Shown here: positions 52,498-61,030 of the stretch, piece after piece
Layout of the letters: the number at the start of each line of letters is the position of its first letter
How positions within the stretch are numbered: the first letter of the stretch is position 1
Assembly: GCA_036675275.1 (NCBI GenBank)
Contig: JAKFFG010000005.1
Span: forward strand, 1-64,000
DNA: 64,000 bases
Origin: Pollutimonas sp036675275
GTDB lineage: Bacteria > Pseudomonadota > Gammaproteobacteria > Burkholderiales > Burkholderiaceae_B
Reading direction: 5' to 3'
Notes under the pieces: model-generated
The model's database searches: none
What the model saw: the letters and a program-made list of their open reading frames with translations, nothing else
What the model was told of the DNA's origin: nothing
Position numbers and translations under genes: made by a program

Positions 52498-53028
52498 ATG
52501 GCAACTACCTCCAACCGATCTTCCACCCGACCGGCCATGGCAAAATCAAAATCCGGCAAAATTTCTAAAATGCTCAAATTCCTGATCGCGATCGTAGCTA
52601 TTGCGGGCGCCAGCATCGGCGCAACAATGTTCTATTATGAAAAGTTCGGATTCGGGGTGGCCAATGCCGAAAGCCCCGAGCCGACCCCTGCGGCAAAAGC
52701 GGTACCTTTGCCAGCGCCAATATTCACGCCACTGGAACCGTTTACCGTCACGCTGCGCAATGAGCACTCACAACGCATTCTGTATGTTGCAATCACTTTG
52801 CGCATGACCGACGAAACATCGCGCCGCCTCATCAATGAATACATGCCGGAAGTACGCGATCGCGTACTTCGCAAGCTCGCTGAACAGCATCCCGACGTGG
52901 TGCAAACGCCCGAGGGCCGCCAAGCCTTGGTACAAAGCCTGACCGCCTCATTACAGCAGCCTTACCTGCCGCACAATAAAGGCCCCGACATCACCAGCGT
53001 GCTGTTTACTGCCTTCGTGGTGCAATAA
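52498..53028 (+). CDS. fliL: Flagellar protein FliL
   Basis: 176 residues. One TM helix (MLKFLIAIVAIAGASIGATMFYYEKF) and a periplasmic domain with EPFTVTLRNEHSQRILYVAITLRM and a C-terminal ITSVLFTAFVVQ, typical for FliL, a stator-associated ring. No good ribosome site precedes either ATG 52498 or ATG 52537 (MAKSKSGK); the latter would give 163 residues. The stop is followed directly by fliM. Confidence 0.92.
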   Translation: MATTSNRSSTRPAMAKSKSGKISKMLKFLIAIVAIAGASIGATMFYYEKFGFGVANAESPEPTPAAKAVPLPAPIFTPLEPFTVTLRNEHSQRILYVAITLRMTDETSRRLINEYMPEVRDRVLRKLAEQHPDVVQTPEGRQALVQSLTASLQQPYLPHNKGPDITSVLFTAFVVQ

Positions 53029-54048
53029 ATGTCATACCAAAGCGTGCTTTCACAAGATGAAGTCGATGCATTGCTGGCCGGCGTAACCGGTGAGAGCGAT
53101 GTAAAAGCCAGCAAGATCGAAGACCTGCATGGCGTGCGACCCTACGATCTGAGCTCGCCGGACCGCGTGGTGCGCCACCGGATGCAAACGCTGGAGCTCA
53201 TCAACGAGCGCTTTGCCCGTCGTTTGCGCTCGGTGCTATTGAGCTTCATGCGCCGTAATGCCGATATAACCGTCGGATCAATACGGATACAGAAATATTC
53301 CGAATTTGAACGCAACCTGCCGGTGCCCAGCAACTTGAACATGGTCACCATGAAGCCGTTGCGAGGCACGGCCCTGTTCACCTTTGATCCCAACCTGGTG
53401 TTCCTGATCATCGACAGCCTGTTCGGCGGCCACGGCCGCTATAACACGCGCGTCGAGGGACGCGATTTCACCACGACCGAGCAGCGCATTATCCAGCGCC
53501 TGTTGAATCTGACGCTGGAAAGCTATGGCAGCGGATGGGAACAGGTCTACCCGATTGAGTTCGAATACGTGCGCTCGGAAATGCACACCAAGTTTGCCAG
53601 CATCAGCAGCGGCAATGAAATCGTGGTTGTGTCATCGTTCAATATCGAGCTCGGCTCATCGGGCGGCAACCTGAATATCTGCCTGCCCTACTCCATGATC
53701 GAGCCGGTGCGCGACCTGCTGACGCGGCCGCTGCAGGAAGCCAATGCCGGCGCCATCGACCAGCGCTGGTTGCAACAGCTGTCGCGCCAGGTACGCAGCG
53801 CCGATGTGGAGCTTGCCGTGGATTTTGCCAAGATAGACACCAATATCGCAACACTGATGAAGCTGCAGGTCAACGATATCCTGCCCGTCGATATTTCACC
53901 CAATGTCGTGGCTCACGTGGGCGGCGTACCTGTAATGGAATGCGGCTACGGCACTTTCAATGGCCGCTACGCCATGCGCGTCAATAAAATACTGGCGAAC
54001 TCCGAAACTGAACTCTCACAAGCAAGAAAACATGACCGATCCAACTAA
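53029..54048 (+). CDS. fliM: Motor switch protein FliM
   Basis: 339 residues. N-terminal SQDEVDALLAGVTGE is the CheY-P binding peptide (consensus LSQxEIDALL), then the CheC-like middle domain (FTFDPNLVFLIIDSLFGG) and the C-terminal SpoA domain (LPVDISPNVVAHVGGVPVMECGYG). It makes the C ring and receives the chemotaxis signal. It overlaps fliN by 17 bp. Confidence 0.96.
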   Translation: MSYQSVLSQDEVDALLAGVTGESDVKASKIEDLHGVRPYDLSSPDRVVRHRMQTLELINERFARRLRSVLLSFMRRNADITVGSIRIQKYSEFERNLPVPSNLNMVTMKPLRGTALFTFDPNLVFLIIDSLFGGHGRYNTRVEGRDFTTTEQRIIQRLLNLTLESYGSGWEQVYPIEFEYVRSEMHTKFASISSGNEIVVVSSFNIELGSSGGNLNICLPYSMIEPVRDLLTRPLQEANAGAIDQRWLQQLSRQVRSADVELAVDFAKIDTNIATLMKLQVNDILPVDISPNVVAHVGGVPVMECGYGTFNGRYAMRVNKILANSETELSQARKHDRSN

Positions 54049-54577
54049 AGATTTCGCCAATGACAATGGCGCACCCGACAGCCCTGACATCGATTGGGCA
54101 GCAGCGCTGTCCGAACAGGCGGCCCACACCAGCAGCCAGTCCACTCAAGCAGACGGCTTGGCGCAGGATGTCGACGACTGGGCCAGTGCATTGGCCGAAC
54201 AGACCGCTGCCCAGCCCAGTCCGCCGGTAAGCGCTCCGGCTGCGCCGGTTGCGGCAAGCCCCGCCGCACATGTATTCCAGCCGCTCACGAATAGCGTTGT
54301 CGATGGCAACAGCGATATCGACATGATCATGGACATTCCTGTGCAGCTTACGGTGGAATTGGGCCGCACACGTCTGACCATCAAGAACATTCTTCAACTG
54401 GGCCAAGGTTCTGTGGTCGAACTCGACGGCCTTGCCGGCGAACCCATGGATATTTTCGTCAACGGCTACCTGATCGCGCAGGGCGAAGTCGTCGTCGTCG
54501 AAGAAAAGTACGGTATCCGCATCACCGATATCGTAACGCCCTCGGATCGCATCAGCCGGCTTAACGGTCGCCGTTGA
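54032..54577 (+). CDS. fliN: Motor switch protein FliN
   Basis: 181 residues. The N-terminal 95 are low complexity (Ala/Ser/Gln/Pro). The C-terminal SpoA domain is canonical: MDIPVQLTVELGRTRLTIKN ... LAGEPMDIFVNGYLIAQGEV ... YGIRITDIV. ATG 54032 lies inside fliM, giving MTDPTKDF. It is longer than enteric FliN (137) because of the N-terminal extension. Confidence 0.94.
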   Translation: MTDPTKDFANDNGAPDSPDIDWAAALSEQAAHTSSQSTQADGLAQDVDDWASALAEQTAAQPSPPVSAPAAPVAASPAAHVFQPLTNSVVDGNSDIDMIMDIPVQLTVELGRTRLTIKNILQLGQGSVVELDGLAGEPMDIFVNGYLIAQGEVVVVEEKYGIRITDIVTPSDRISRLNGRR

Positions 54578-54583
54578 AGCGCC

Positions 54584-54916
54584 ATGAACGAAATCGATGT
54601 ACTGCGCCTGGTCATCAGCCTGATTTTCATCATCATGCTGATACTGGCCTGCGCATGGATTACGCGTCGGGCCGGCTGGCTGCGAACGGGCGGCCAGCAA
54701 TCGATTAAGGTCGTCAGCTCGCAAAGCCTGGGCGCCAAGGCTTATATCGCATTGGTCGAAGTCGAAGATGCCCGCCTGGTGCTCGGCATTACCGGCACGC
54801 AAATTTCCCTGTTGCACACATTGCCGCCGGCCGCGCCCGGCACCCCTTCGGCGCATGCCCCTATCCCAGCCCCCGGTTTCGCCGCCACGCTCAGCAAGAT
54901 AATGAAAGGCCGCTAA
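54584..54916 (+). CDS. fliO: Export-gate assembly protein FliO
   Basis: 110 residues. One TM helix (LVISLIFIIMLILACAWITRR) followed by a cytoplasmic beta domain (SIKVVSSQSLGAKAYIALVEVEDARLVLGITG) typical of FliO, which helps assemble the FliPQR gate. It lies between fliN and fliP as usual. Confidence 0.92.
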   Translation: MNEIDVLRLVISLIFIIMLILACAWITRRAGWLRTGGQQSIKVVSSQSLGAKAYIALVEVEDARLVLGITGTQISLLHTLPPAAPGTPSAHAPIPAPGFAATLSKIMKGR

Positions 54917-55732
54917 GTGCGCCTGCCAGCCCCCGTCCCCATGAATCGAATTTTTGTCGCTGCACTGCGCATACTGAATGCGCCCGCCATGCAGGTGTGG
55001 ATACTGCTGGCGCTGTTCGTGCTGAGCATTTGCCTGCCCTCCATCAGTTTTTCGCAGTCGCTGCCGGCGATTACGTCTACTCCCGGCGCCAACGGCAGCC
55101 AGACCTGGTCGCTAAGCATACAGACACTGGTCATGCTGACCATGATGTCGTTCCTGCCCGCCATGCTGTTGATGATGACGGGCTTCACGCGCATTATCAT
55201 TGTGCTGGGCCTGCTGCGCAACGCCATGGGCACAGGCGCATCGCCACCCAACTCGGTGCTGATCGGCCTGACGATGTTTCTGACATTTTTCGCCATGGGG
55301 CCGGTGTTCGACCAGATCTACGAACAGGCTTACCAGCCGCTCAGCGCAGGGACGATCTCGTTCGAACAAGCGCTGGAACGAGGTATCAAGCCATTGCACA
55401 CCTTTATGTTGCACCAGACACGCGAAACGGATCTCTCGCTGTTTGCCAACATGGCCAACATCCCCGAAATGGACAGTCCGGATCAGGTTCCCCTGCGCGT
55501 TCTGGTGCCGGCTTTCGTTACCAGCGAGCTGAAGACCGCATTCCAGATCGGCTTTACGATTTTCATTCCCTTCTTGATTATCGACCTGGTCATTGCCAGC
55601 GTGCTGATGGCGCTGGGTATGATGATGGTTCCACCGGTAACGATATCATTGCCGTTCAAGCTTATGCTGTTCGTGCTGGCCGACGGGTGGCACTTGCTGC
55701 TCGGGTCGCTGGCGCGAAGCTTTTATCAGTAG
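54917..55732 (+). CDS. fliP: Export gate protein FliP
   Basis: 271 residues if GTG 54917 is used; ATG 54941 (MNRIFV) is an alternative. A signal-like N-terminal helix is followed by the FliP core: MMSFLPAMLLMMTGFTRIIIVLGLLRNAMG, KPLHTFMLHQTRETDLSLFANM, and VPAFVTSELKTAFQIGFTIFIPFLIIDLVIASVLMALGMMMVPP. FliP forms the central pentamer of the export gate. Confidence 0.96.
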   Translation: MRLPAPVPMNRIFVAALRILNAPAMQVWILLALFVLSICLPSISFSQSLPAITSTPGANGSQTWSLSIQTLVMLTMMSFLPAMLLMMTGFTRIIIVLGLLRNAMGTGASPPNSVLIGLTMFLTFFAMGPVFDQIYEQAYQPLSAGTISFEQALERGIKPLHTFMLHQTRETDLSLFANMANIPEMDSPDQVPLRVLVPAFVTSELKTAFQIGFTIFIPFLIIDLVIASVLMALGMMMVPPVTISLPFKLMLFVLADGWHLLLGSLARSFYQ

Positions 55733-55741
55733 GGAAAGAGC

Positions 55742-56011
55742 ATGAATTCCGAAACCGTCATGTCCATGACCTACCTCGCCATGAAAGTTGCACTCAGCAT
55801 GGCAGGCCCCCTGCTGCTGGTCACGCTGATCGTCGGTCTGGTCATCAGTATTTTCCAGGCCGCCACGCAAATCAATGAAATGACATTGTCTTTCATTCCC
55901 AAGTTGCTGGCCGTCGGCGCCGCACTGGTGCTGTTGGGGCCATGGCTTATTTCCACCATGGTCGACTATATGCAAAGCCTGTTCGCCACCATACCCAGCC
56001 TCGCGTCCTGA
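55742..56011 (+). CDS. fliQ: Export gate protein FliQ
   Basis: 89 residues, two TM helices (LLLVTLIVGLVISIFQAATQINEMTLSFIPK; AAALVLLGPWLISTMVDY). The G-L-V-I-S-I-F-Q-A-x-T-Q-I-N-E-x-T-L-x-F-x-P-K block is diagnostic. Confidence 0.97.
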   Translation: MNSETVMSMTYLAMKVALSMAGPLLLVTLIVGLVISIFQAATQINEMTLSFIPKLLAVGAALVLLGPWLISTMVDYMQSLFATIPSLAS

Positions 56012-56016
56012 CACCG

Positions 56017-56805
56017 ATGGTTTCCGTTGATATCGACCAGATGTACATCTGGATCAACGCATTCCTGTGGCCCTTCTTCCGGATTCTGGGACTGCTGGGC
56101 ACAGCGCCCCTGTTCGGTGAGTCCTCCATTCCCGTGCGCGCGAAGGTCGGTTTTGCCGCGGTATTGACCATAGCCATTGCGCCGATATTGGGCCCCATGC
56201 CGAATGTTCCCACGGGTTCCTTCGCCGGACTCTGGCTGGGCGTACAACAGGTGCTGATCGGCATCGCGCTTGGCCTTACCATGCGCATCGTATTTGCCGC
56301 GGTGCAAACGGCCGGTGAGTTTATCGGCCTTCAGATGGGCCTGTCCTTCGCTTCATTCTTCGACCCTGCCACCGGCGCCAACACAGCCGTGCTCGCGCGC
56401 ATCATGAACATTGTTGCGATGCTGGTGTTCATGGCATTGAACGGCCATCTGCTCATGCTGGGCGGCTTTATACGTACCTTCGACATCCTGCCCATCCAGA
56501 TCGGCTCGCTGGACCCCAACGGCTGGGGCGTACTGTTCGAATGGAGTTCGCAGGTGATGGTGTCGGGCATGCTGTTGGCCTTGCCGCTGATCATTGTCTT
56601 GCTTACCATCAACCTGGCACTGGGCATTCTTAACCGCACGGCACAGCAGTTGTCGATCTTTGCCGTGGGCTTTCCGATCACCCTGCTGGTGGGGTTGGTT
56701 TTGCTGATGGTCGTGCTGCCGCAGACCACGCCCTTCCTCGAACGGCTTTTCGATGCGGGATATGCCAGCATGTCGCGATTGGCACAGGCATTGGCGGGCG
56801 GCTAG
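56017..56805 (+). CDS. fliR: Export gate protein FliR
   Basis: 262 residues, six or so TM helices. IWINAFLWPFFRILGLLGTAP and FIGLQMGLSFASFFDPATG are conserved FliR blocks. With FliP and FliQ it makes the gate through the inner membrane. It is the last gene of the fliF-R run; flhB and flhA are not in the window. Confidence 0.95.
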   Translation: MVSVDIDQMYIWINAFLWPFFRILGLLGTAPLFGESSIPVRAKVGFAAVLTIAIAPILGPMPNVPTGSFAGLWLGVQQVLIGIALGLTMRIVFAAVQTAGEFIGLQMGLSFASFFDPATGANTAVLARIMNIVAMLVFMALNGHLLMLGGFIRTFDILPIQIGSLDPNGWGVLFEWSSQVMVSGMLLALPLIIVLLTINLALGILNRTAQQLSIFAVGFPITLLVGLVLLMVVLPQTTPFLERLFDAGYASMSRLAQALAGG

Positions 56806-56905
56806 AAGGTAGGCCGCTTGTTGACTCACCCGAGCGGAATCGATACGGCTTCGCGGGCTGACATGTTGCGCATAGTGCCATCTTTGCGACTATAGTTCAC
56901 CATGA

Positions 56906-57089
56906 ATAGCCGCTCGACTGGCCGAAAGCGGAATTTTGGACGCTGTGCACGAGACGGCGGGTGACTTGCATCGCTTGGGCTTTACCTTCCGCAGTGCGGC
57001 AGTGGGAATTGGGTGACAAGCACCCGAGCGGCCCATCGCGAAAACTCCTGAGCCTGTTGAAGAGCAAAGGACTGGAAGCCCTGATTTGA
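56906..57089 (+). pseudogene. HigA-like antitoxin relic with internal deletion
   Basis: One frame from about 56906 to 56988 reads AESGILDAVHETAGDLHRLGF, the N-terminus of HigA-type helix-turn-helix antitoxins. A different frame from 56997 to the TGA at 57087-57089 reads RQWELGDKHPSGPSRKLL and on to SKGLEALI, the end of the same family (V-Q-x-W-E-x-G-x-K-x-P-S-G-P-x-L-K-L-L). The middle, with most of the helix-turn-helix, about 45 codons, is gone. A deletion that also shifted the frame explains both. No HigB toxin remains. Confidence 0.75.
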
Positions 57090-57140
57090 AGTGAAGTCAA
57101 AAGCGGGTCATCAAGGATGACCGATCGCTGCCAAGGCGCG

Positions 57141-57174
57141 CCAAAAAGAATCGGCGTCCCGTAAAGGACGCCGA
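57141..57174 (-). terminator. Rho-independent terminator of the minus-strand chemoreceptor gene
   Basis: Stem 57151-57159 with 57166-57174 (TCGGCGTCC / GGACGCCGA); on the minus strand it is followed by TTCTTTTTGG. Confidence 0.85.
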
Positions 57175-57214
57175 AATGCTTTATACATGCCCTACCTCGG
57201 CATGCTCTTCCAGA

Positions 57215-58945
57215 TCAGGAATAAGCGTTCTGCAAAGCGTTGTAGCCGCCGGGGCCCGCCACGCTTGTCGCCTGGACGGGCATGTCGATGACTTCGCTGG
57301 CATTGATCTTGAAGACGGAAACCGCTTCCGTCAATCGGGCTGCCTGCTCTTGCAAGGAACCCGCCGCCGCCGCGGCTTCTTCGACCAAGGCCGCATTCTG
57401 CTGCACCGCGCTATCCATTTCGGACACGGCGCGGTTGACCTGCTCGATGCCGTCAGACTGTTCGCTCGAAGCCGAGGATATCTCGCCCATGATGGTGGTA
57501 ACGCCCTGTACCGAACCGACGACCTCCTGCATGATGTCGCCGGCCTGGCCAGCCTGCTTGGCGCCGGACTGAACCTTTAGCAAGGACTCTTCGATGAGGA
57601 CCTTGATTTCCTTGGCCGCCTGTGCGCTGCGCTGAGCCAGCGAGCGCACTTCTCCGGCGACGACCGCAAAGCCCTTGCCCTGTTCGCCCGCACGAGCCGC
57701 TTCAACTGCAGCGTTCAATGCCAGGATGTTGGTCTGAAATGCAATACCGTCGATGACGCTGACGATCTCGGACATCTTGTTCGAGCTGGTGGATATTTCG
57801 TCCATCGTAGTCACCACCGCCGACACCGCGCTGCCGCCGCGAATCGCGACTTCGGAAGCGCCTTTGGCGAGCTTGTCGGCTTGCGTGGCGTTGTCCGTAT
57901 TCTGGCGCACAGTGCTGGACAGTTCTTCCATGCTGGCGGCCGTCTGCTGCAACGCCGCGGCCTGCTGCTCGGTACGGCTGCTCAGGTCGGTATTACCCAT
58001 GAAAATTTCACGGGAACCCAGGTTGATTTCCTCGACGCCCTGTCGCACGATGCTGACCGTACGTGTAAGGCTTTCCTGCATGCGGCGCAAGGCCTCATAC
58101 AGAACTCCGATTTCATTACGCGACTTGACTTCGATGCGTTGGGTAAGGTCACCGCTGGCGATACGGTCAAAGTGCGAGCCGGCCTGTACTAATTGTTTTA
58201 CGACCACTCGGCCAAAAACAATGCGCATGACGATCATCAGCAGGAAACCGATGAGTATGGCCACCCCCATCGCCACCAGCGCCTGCCGGAACTCTGCCTC
58301 TGCCTGAGCAAAGAACTCTTTCTGGACTTCATCCATATGCGCTGAGAAGGCGTCAATGGACTCTTCGAACGCCTCGCTGCGCGCAATGCCGAACTCGCTG
58401 TTCACAAAGTAGAACGTGATGTAGTCGTTGCTGTCCAGCGCCTGCACCATGGGGTCGATGCCGTCATCCAGATACGGCTGGTACGTGCTGACGATACGCG
58501 TGGCCAGTCTGCGCGCACTGGCTGTGTCGGCCGTGTTCTTGCGAAACTCGCTGAAGTCTTTCTTGACCGACGCAAGCTGTTCGTTGGCTTTGTCCAGCAT
58601 TGCACGCGCATTTTCCAGCAGCTTGGCGTTGTTACCGTCGGCAGCAGCTTCCTGCTGGAAGCGCGCTGCACTAAGCAGCGACACCCGTGCGGCCATCATG
58701 TCGTTGCCCAGGCCGGTAACCTGTTGGGCGCGAGTATTCTGGCGCTCCATGTTGCGCAGGCCGTCGTAGTTTTGGGATAAAAACCATGCCGCCATGCCGC
58801 CGACTGCAATAATAAGGACCATGAAGATCGCCAGCACCAGCATCAGGATGGTGCTGACTTTCGCATCGGCAAAACGAAACCGGGCACGGCTGGCACGCTT
58901 CTTGTTTTTTTTATCGGAAGACGGAGACTGCTGGGAATCGGACAT
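57215..58945 (-). CDS. Methyl-accepting chemotaxis protein, Tar-like sensor
   Basis: 576 residues. A charged N-terminal 30 residues, TM1 (ILMLVLAIFMVLIIAVGGMAAW), a periplasmic four-helix Tar-like domain (about 60-220; ARVSLLSAARFQQ resembles the R-L-x-x-A-R helix of Tar), TM2 (ALVAMGVAILIGFLLMIVM), HAMP, and the signalling domain with IDGIAFQTNILALNAAVEAARAGEQG. The C-terminus (NALQNAYS) has no CheR tether. It lies 67 bp downstream of the lipoprotein gene, likely in one operon with the second receptor at 59420-60901. Confidence 0.93.
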   Translation of the reverse strand: MSDSQQSPSSDKKNKKRASRARFRFADAKVSTILMLVLAIFMVLIIAVGGMAAWFLSQNYDGLRNMERQNTRAQQVTGLGNDMMAARVSLLSAARFQQEAAADGNNAKLLENARAMLDKANEQLASVKKDFSEFRKNTADTASARRLATRIVSTYQPYLDDGIDPMVQALDSNDYITFYFVNSEFGIARSEAFEESIDAFSAHMDEVQKEFFAQAEAEFRQALVAMGVAILIGFLLMIVMRIVFGRVVVKQLVQAGSHFDRIASGDLTQRIEVKSRNEIGVLYEALRRMQESLTRTVSIVRQGVEEINLGSREIFMGNTDLSSRTEQQAAALQQTAASMEELSSTVRQNTDNATQADKLAKGASEVAIRGGSAVSAVVTTMDEISTSSNKMSEIVSVIDGIAFQTNILALNAAVEAARAGEQGKGFAVVAGEVRSLAQRSAQAAKEIKVLIEESLLKVQSGAKQAGQAGDIMQEVVGSVQGVTTIMGEISSASSEQSDGIEQVNRAVSEMDSAVQQNAALVEEAAAAAGSLQEQAARLTEAVSVFKINASEVIDMPVQATSVAGPGGYNALQNAYS

Positions 58946-59012
58946 AATTTAACCTGAATAGCGTTATGGATCGTGGCTTCAGAAACTGCGGCGAAACCGG
59001 AAGCAAATGAGA

Positions 59013-59420
59013 CTACGGCTGCAAAGGATACGAAACGGCGGCTGAGTCAACGCGAACGCCGCCCTGGAACATATTCACGCGAGGAATGTTCTCGCTTTTC
59101 ACGATACGCTGGAAGCGGCCATCGGGACCAAAGGCCAACCATAGTTCCTGATTGAAATAAATGGCATCGGTCACCATGGAGGCCTTGTGGGCCCATCGCG
59201 CCGTGGCCGAACCGTCTTGCTGCCGATAAATGTCCGTTGGTGTGGATTGCAACAAGCCGATAGCTTCATCGAACGTCGTCTGACCCGCAACGAGATACCG
59301 CAAGCCAGACGAATCAAAAGAATTGCCTGTCGTGCTGCACGCCGCAAGCCCCAGGGCGCAGACGCTTGCGATGAACAGGCTCGCGGACAAACGTCGAGCG
59401 ACGTCAAGAAACCACTGCAT
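59013..59420 (-). CDS. Lipoprotein with BamE/SmpA-like fold
   Basis: 135 residues. Signal with lipobox GLAAC, then a mature domain with RYLVAGQTTFDEAIGLLQSTPTDIY and ARWAHKASM. The pattern K/L-V-x-G-x-T-x-x-x-x-x-x-x-L-G/Q-x-P-T is that of BamE/SmpA-like two-layer sandwich lipoproteins. It is not BamE itself, which is shorter and in another context. The start overlaps the stop of the upstream receptor gene (TGATG), and another receptor gene follows, so a chemotaxis-linked role is suggested by context only. Confidence 0.75.
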   Translation of the reverse strand: MQWFLDVARRLSASLFIASVCALGLAACSTTGNSFDSSGLRYLVAGQTTFDEAIGLLQSTPTDIYRQQDGSATARWAHKASMVTDAIYFNQELWLAFGPDGRFQRIVKSENIPRVNMFQGGVRVDSAAVSYPLQP

Positions 59421-60901
59421 CAGAATTCGACCCAGTCGTCATCGGTTGCTTGTTTGCGTAATGACGTGTTTGCCGCTGGGTTGACCTTTATTGCGTCCGG
59501 GCTGTCGCCATTGGCGTTTGCCGCAGCGGAACGCGGCGCAGGATAGGTCTTCTGGGTCGGCACTGGCCTGCCGGCATCTTGAGCTGCTTTTGGTTTTGCA
59601 GAACTGCCGGTGCTGCCCAATCCGAGCGCGGCGGGTCGAGCACCGGTTGGCTTCCCAACAGGACCCTGTCCCGCAGCGGCATGCGACATGGCCGCGCGTT
59701 TTGGCGTAGACCTGATCTGTGTGGCCGCCACATCGATGACCTGATTCTCCAGGATCTTGAACACCGACAAGGCGCCGCTGACACTGGAAACTTGCTCGCC
59801 CAGGCCGCTGGCGGAAGAGGCGGCTTCTTCGACCAGAATTGCGTTCTGCTGCGTGACGCGGTCCATCTGGGTTACCGCGTGATTGATTTGGTCGATGCCG
59901 GATGCCTGCTCGGTCGTGGCGGCCGAGATCTCGCCCATGATGTCCGTGACCCGTGCCACGGAAGACACGATCTCCTGCATGGTGGCGCCCGCGCGCTCCA
60001 CCTGGGTCGAACCTTCGGTTACCTTCTTTACCGAGTCTTCAATAAGGCCCTTGATTTCCTTGGCGGCCTGGGCGCTGCGCTGAGCCAGCGCACGCACTTC
60101 GGATGCCACTACCGCAAAGCCCTTGCCCTGCTCGCCGGCACGTGCCGCTTCGACTGCCGCATTCAGCGCCAGAATATTCGTCTGGAACGCAATACTGTCA
60201 ATCACGCCGACAATGTCAGAAATCTTTCGCGAGCTGGCGGAAATGGCCTGCATGGTTGTGACCACTTCGCCTACAGCCTGCCCGCCGCGCTGCGCCACAT
60301 CGGATGCACTGGCAGCCAGTTGATTGGCCTGGCGGGCATTATCGGCATTCTGCTTCACCGTGCTTGCGAGTTCTTCCATGCTGGCCGCGGTTTGCTGCAG
60401 GGCCGCCGCCTGTTGTTCGGTGCGGCTGCTCAGGTCAGTATTGCCGGCAAGAATATGCTGCGAACCAATACCGATTTCGTTCATGCCATGACGCGCCGTA
60501 CCCACGATGCGCCCCAGGCTGTCCTGCAAGCGCTTCAGCGCCAAGTAAATCGTTCCAATTTCGGTCTCGGACGATACGTCGATACGCTGAGTCAGATCGC
60601 CTGATGCCATGTGTTCGAACACGTCGCCGACTTCTTTCAGCGGACGCAAAAAAGAACGCGACAAAGTGATATAAGCCCAGAGACCGAGCACGATGGTCAG
60701 AATGGCCAAGCCGATGAATACGTATTGAGTGCTTGCGATGCTTGCCGCCACCGTCGGGTTAACGCTGCCCGCGCCGGCAAGCTGCGTGAGAATGTCCTGC
60801 TGGCCCAGCCAACCTACCGCTACCGCGGCCAGCGTCAGTACAGACAGCACTAACACAACGATCAAAAGACTGGTCTTAAGTTGTAGCTGCTTGAATATCA
60901 T
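59420..60901 (-). CDS. Methyl-accepting chemotaxis protein with very short periplasmic loop
   Basis: 493 residues. TM1 (TSLLIVVLVLSVLTLAAVAVGWL) and TM2 (YVFIGLAILTIVLGLWAYI) are separated by only about 30 residues, too few for a normal periplasmic sensor domain. HAMP and the signalling domain (IDSIAFQTNILALNAAVEAARAGEQG) are normal. The C-terminus DDWVEF resembles a CheR-binding tail. Such receptors sense membrane or cytoplasmic conditions, or partner with a separate binding protein. The lipoprotein gene downstream overlaps its stop codon. Confidence 0.92.
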   Translation of the reverse strand: MIFKQLQLKTSLLIVVLVLSVLTLAAVAVGWLGQQDILTQLAGAGSVNPTVAASIASTQYVFIGLAILTIVLGLWAYITLSRSFLRPLKEVGDVFEHMASGDLTQRIDVSSETEIGTIYLALKRLQDSLGRIVGTARHGMNEIGIGSQHILAGNTDLSSRTEQQAAALQQTAASMEELASTVKQNADNARQANQLAASASDVAQRGGQAVGEVVTTMQAISASSRKISDIVGVIDSIAFQTNILALNAAVEAARAGEQGKGFAVVASEVRALAQRSAQAAKEIKGLIEDSVKKVTEGSTQVERAGATMQEIVSSVARVTDIMGEISAATTEQASGIDQINHAVTQMDRVTQQNAILVEEAASSASGLGEQVSSVSGALSVFKILENQVIDVAATQIRSTPKRAAMSHAAAGQGPVGKPTGARPAALGLGSTGSSAKPKAAQDAGRPVPTQKTYPAPRSAAANANGDSPDAIKVNPAANTSLRKQATDDDWVEF

Positions 60902-61030
60902 TACTCGTTCTCACTTATTGTCTCCTGCCAGGCGGCTTTGGATAAGACCAGCCGCGCGTGAGGCTAACCAAAATTACCTGATTGATGCTCTGGGAAAGGG
61001 CTGTTGTGTCAGCTATCCCGCTGTTTTCTA

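Noticed and set aside
53981..54856. 291-codon open frame on the minus strand
   Set aside because: Antisense to fliN and fliO, which are certain; no ribosome site or family.
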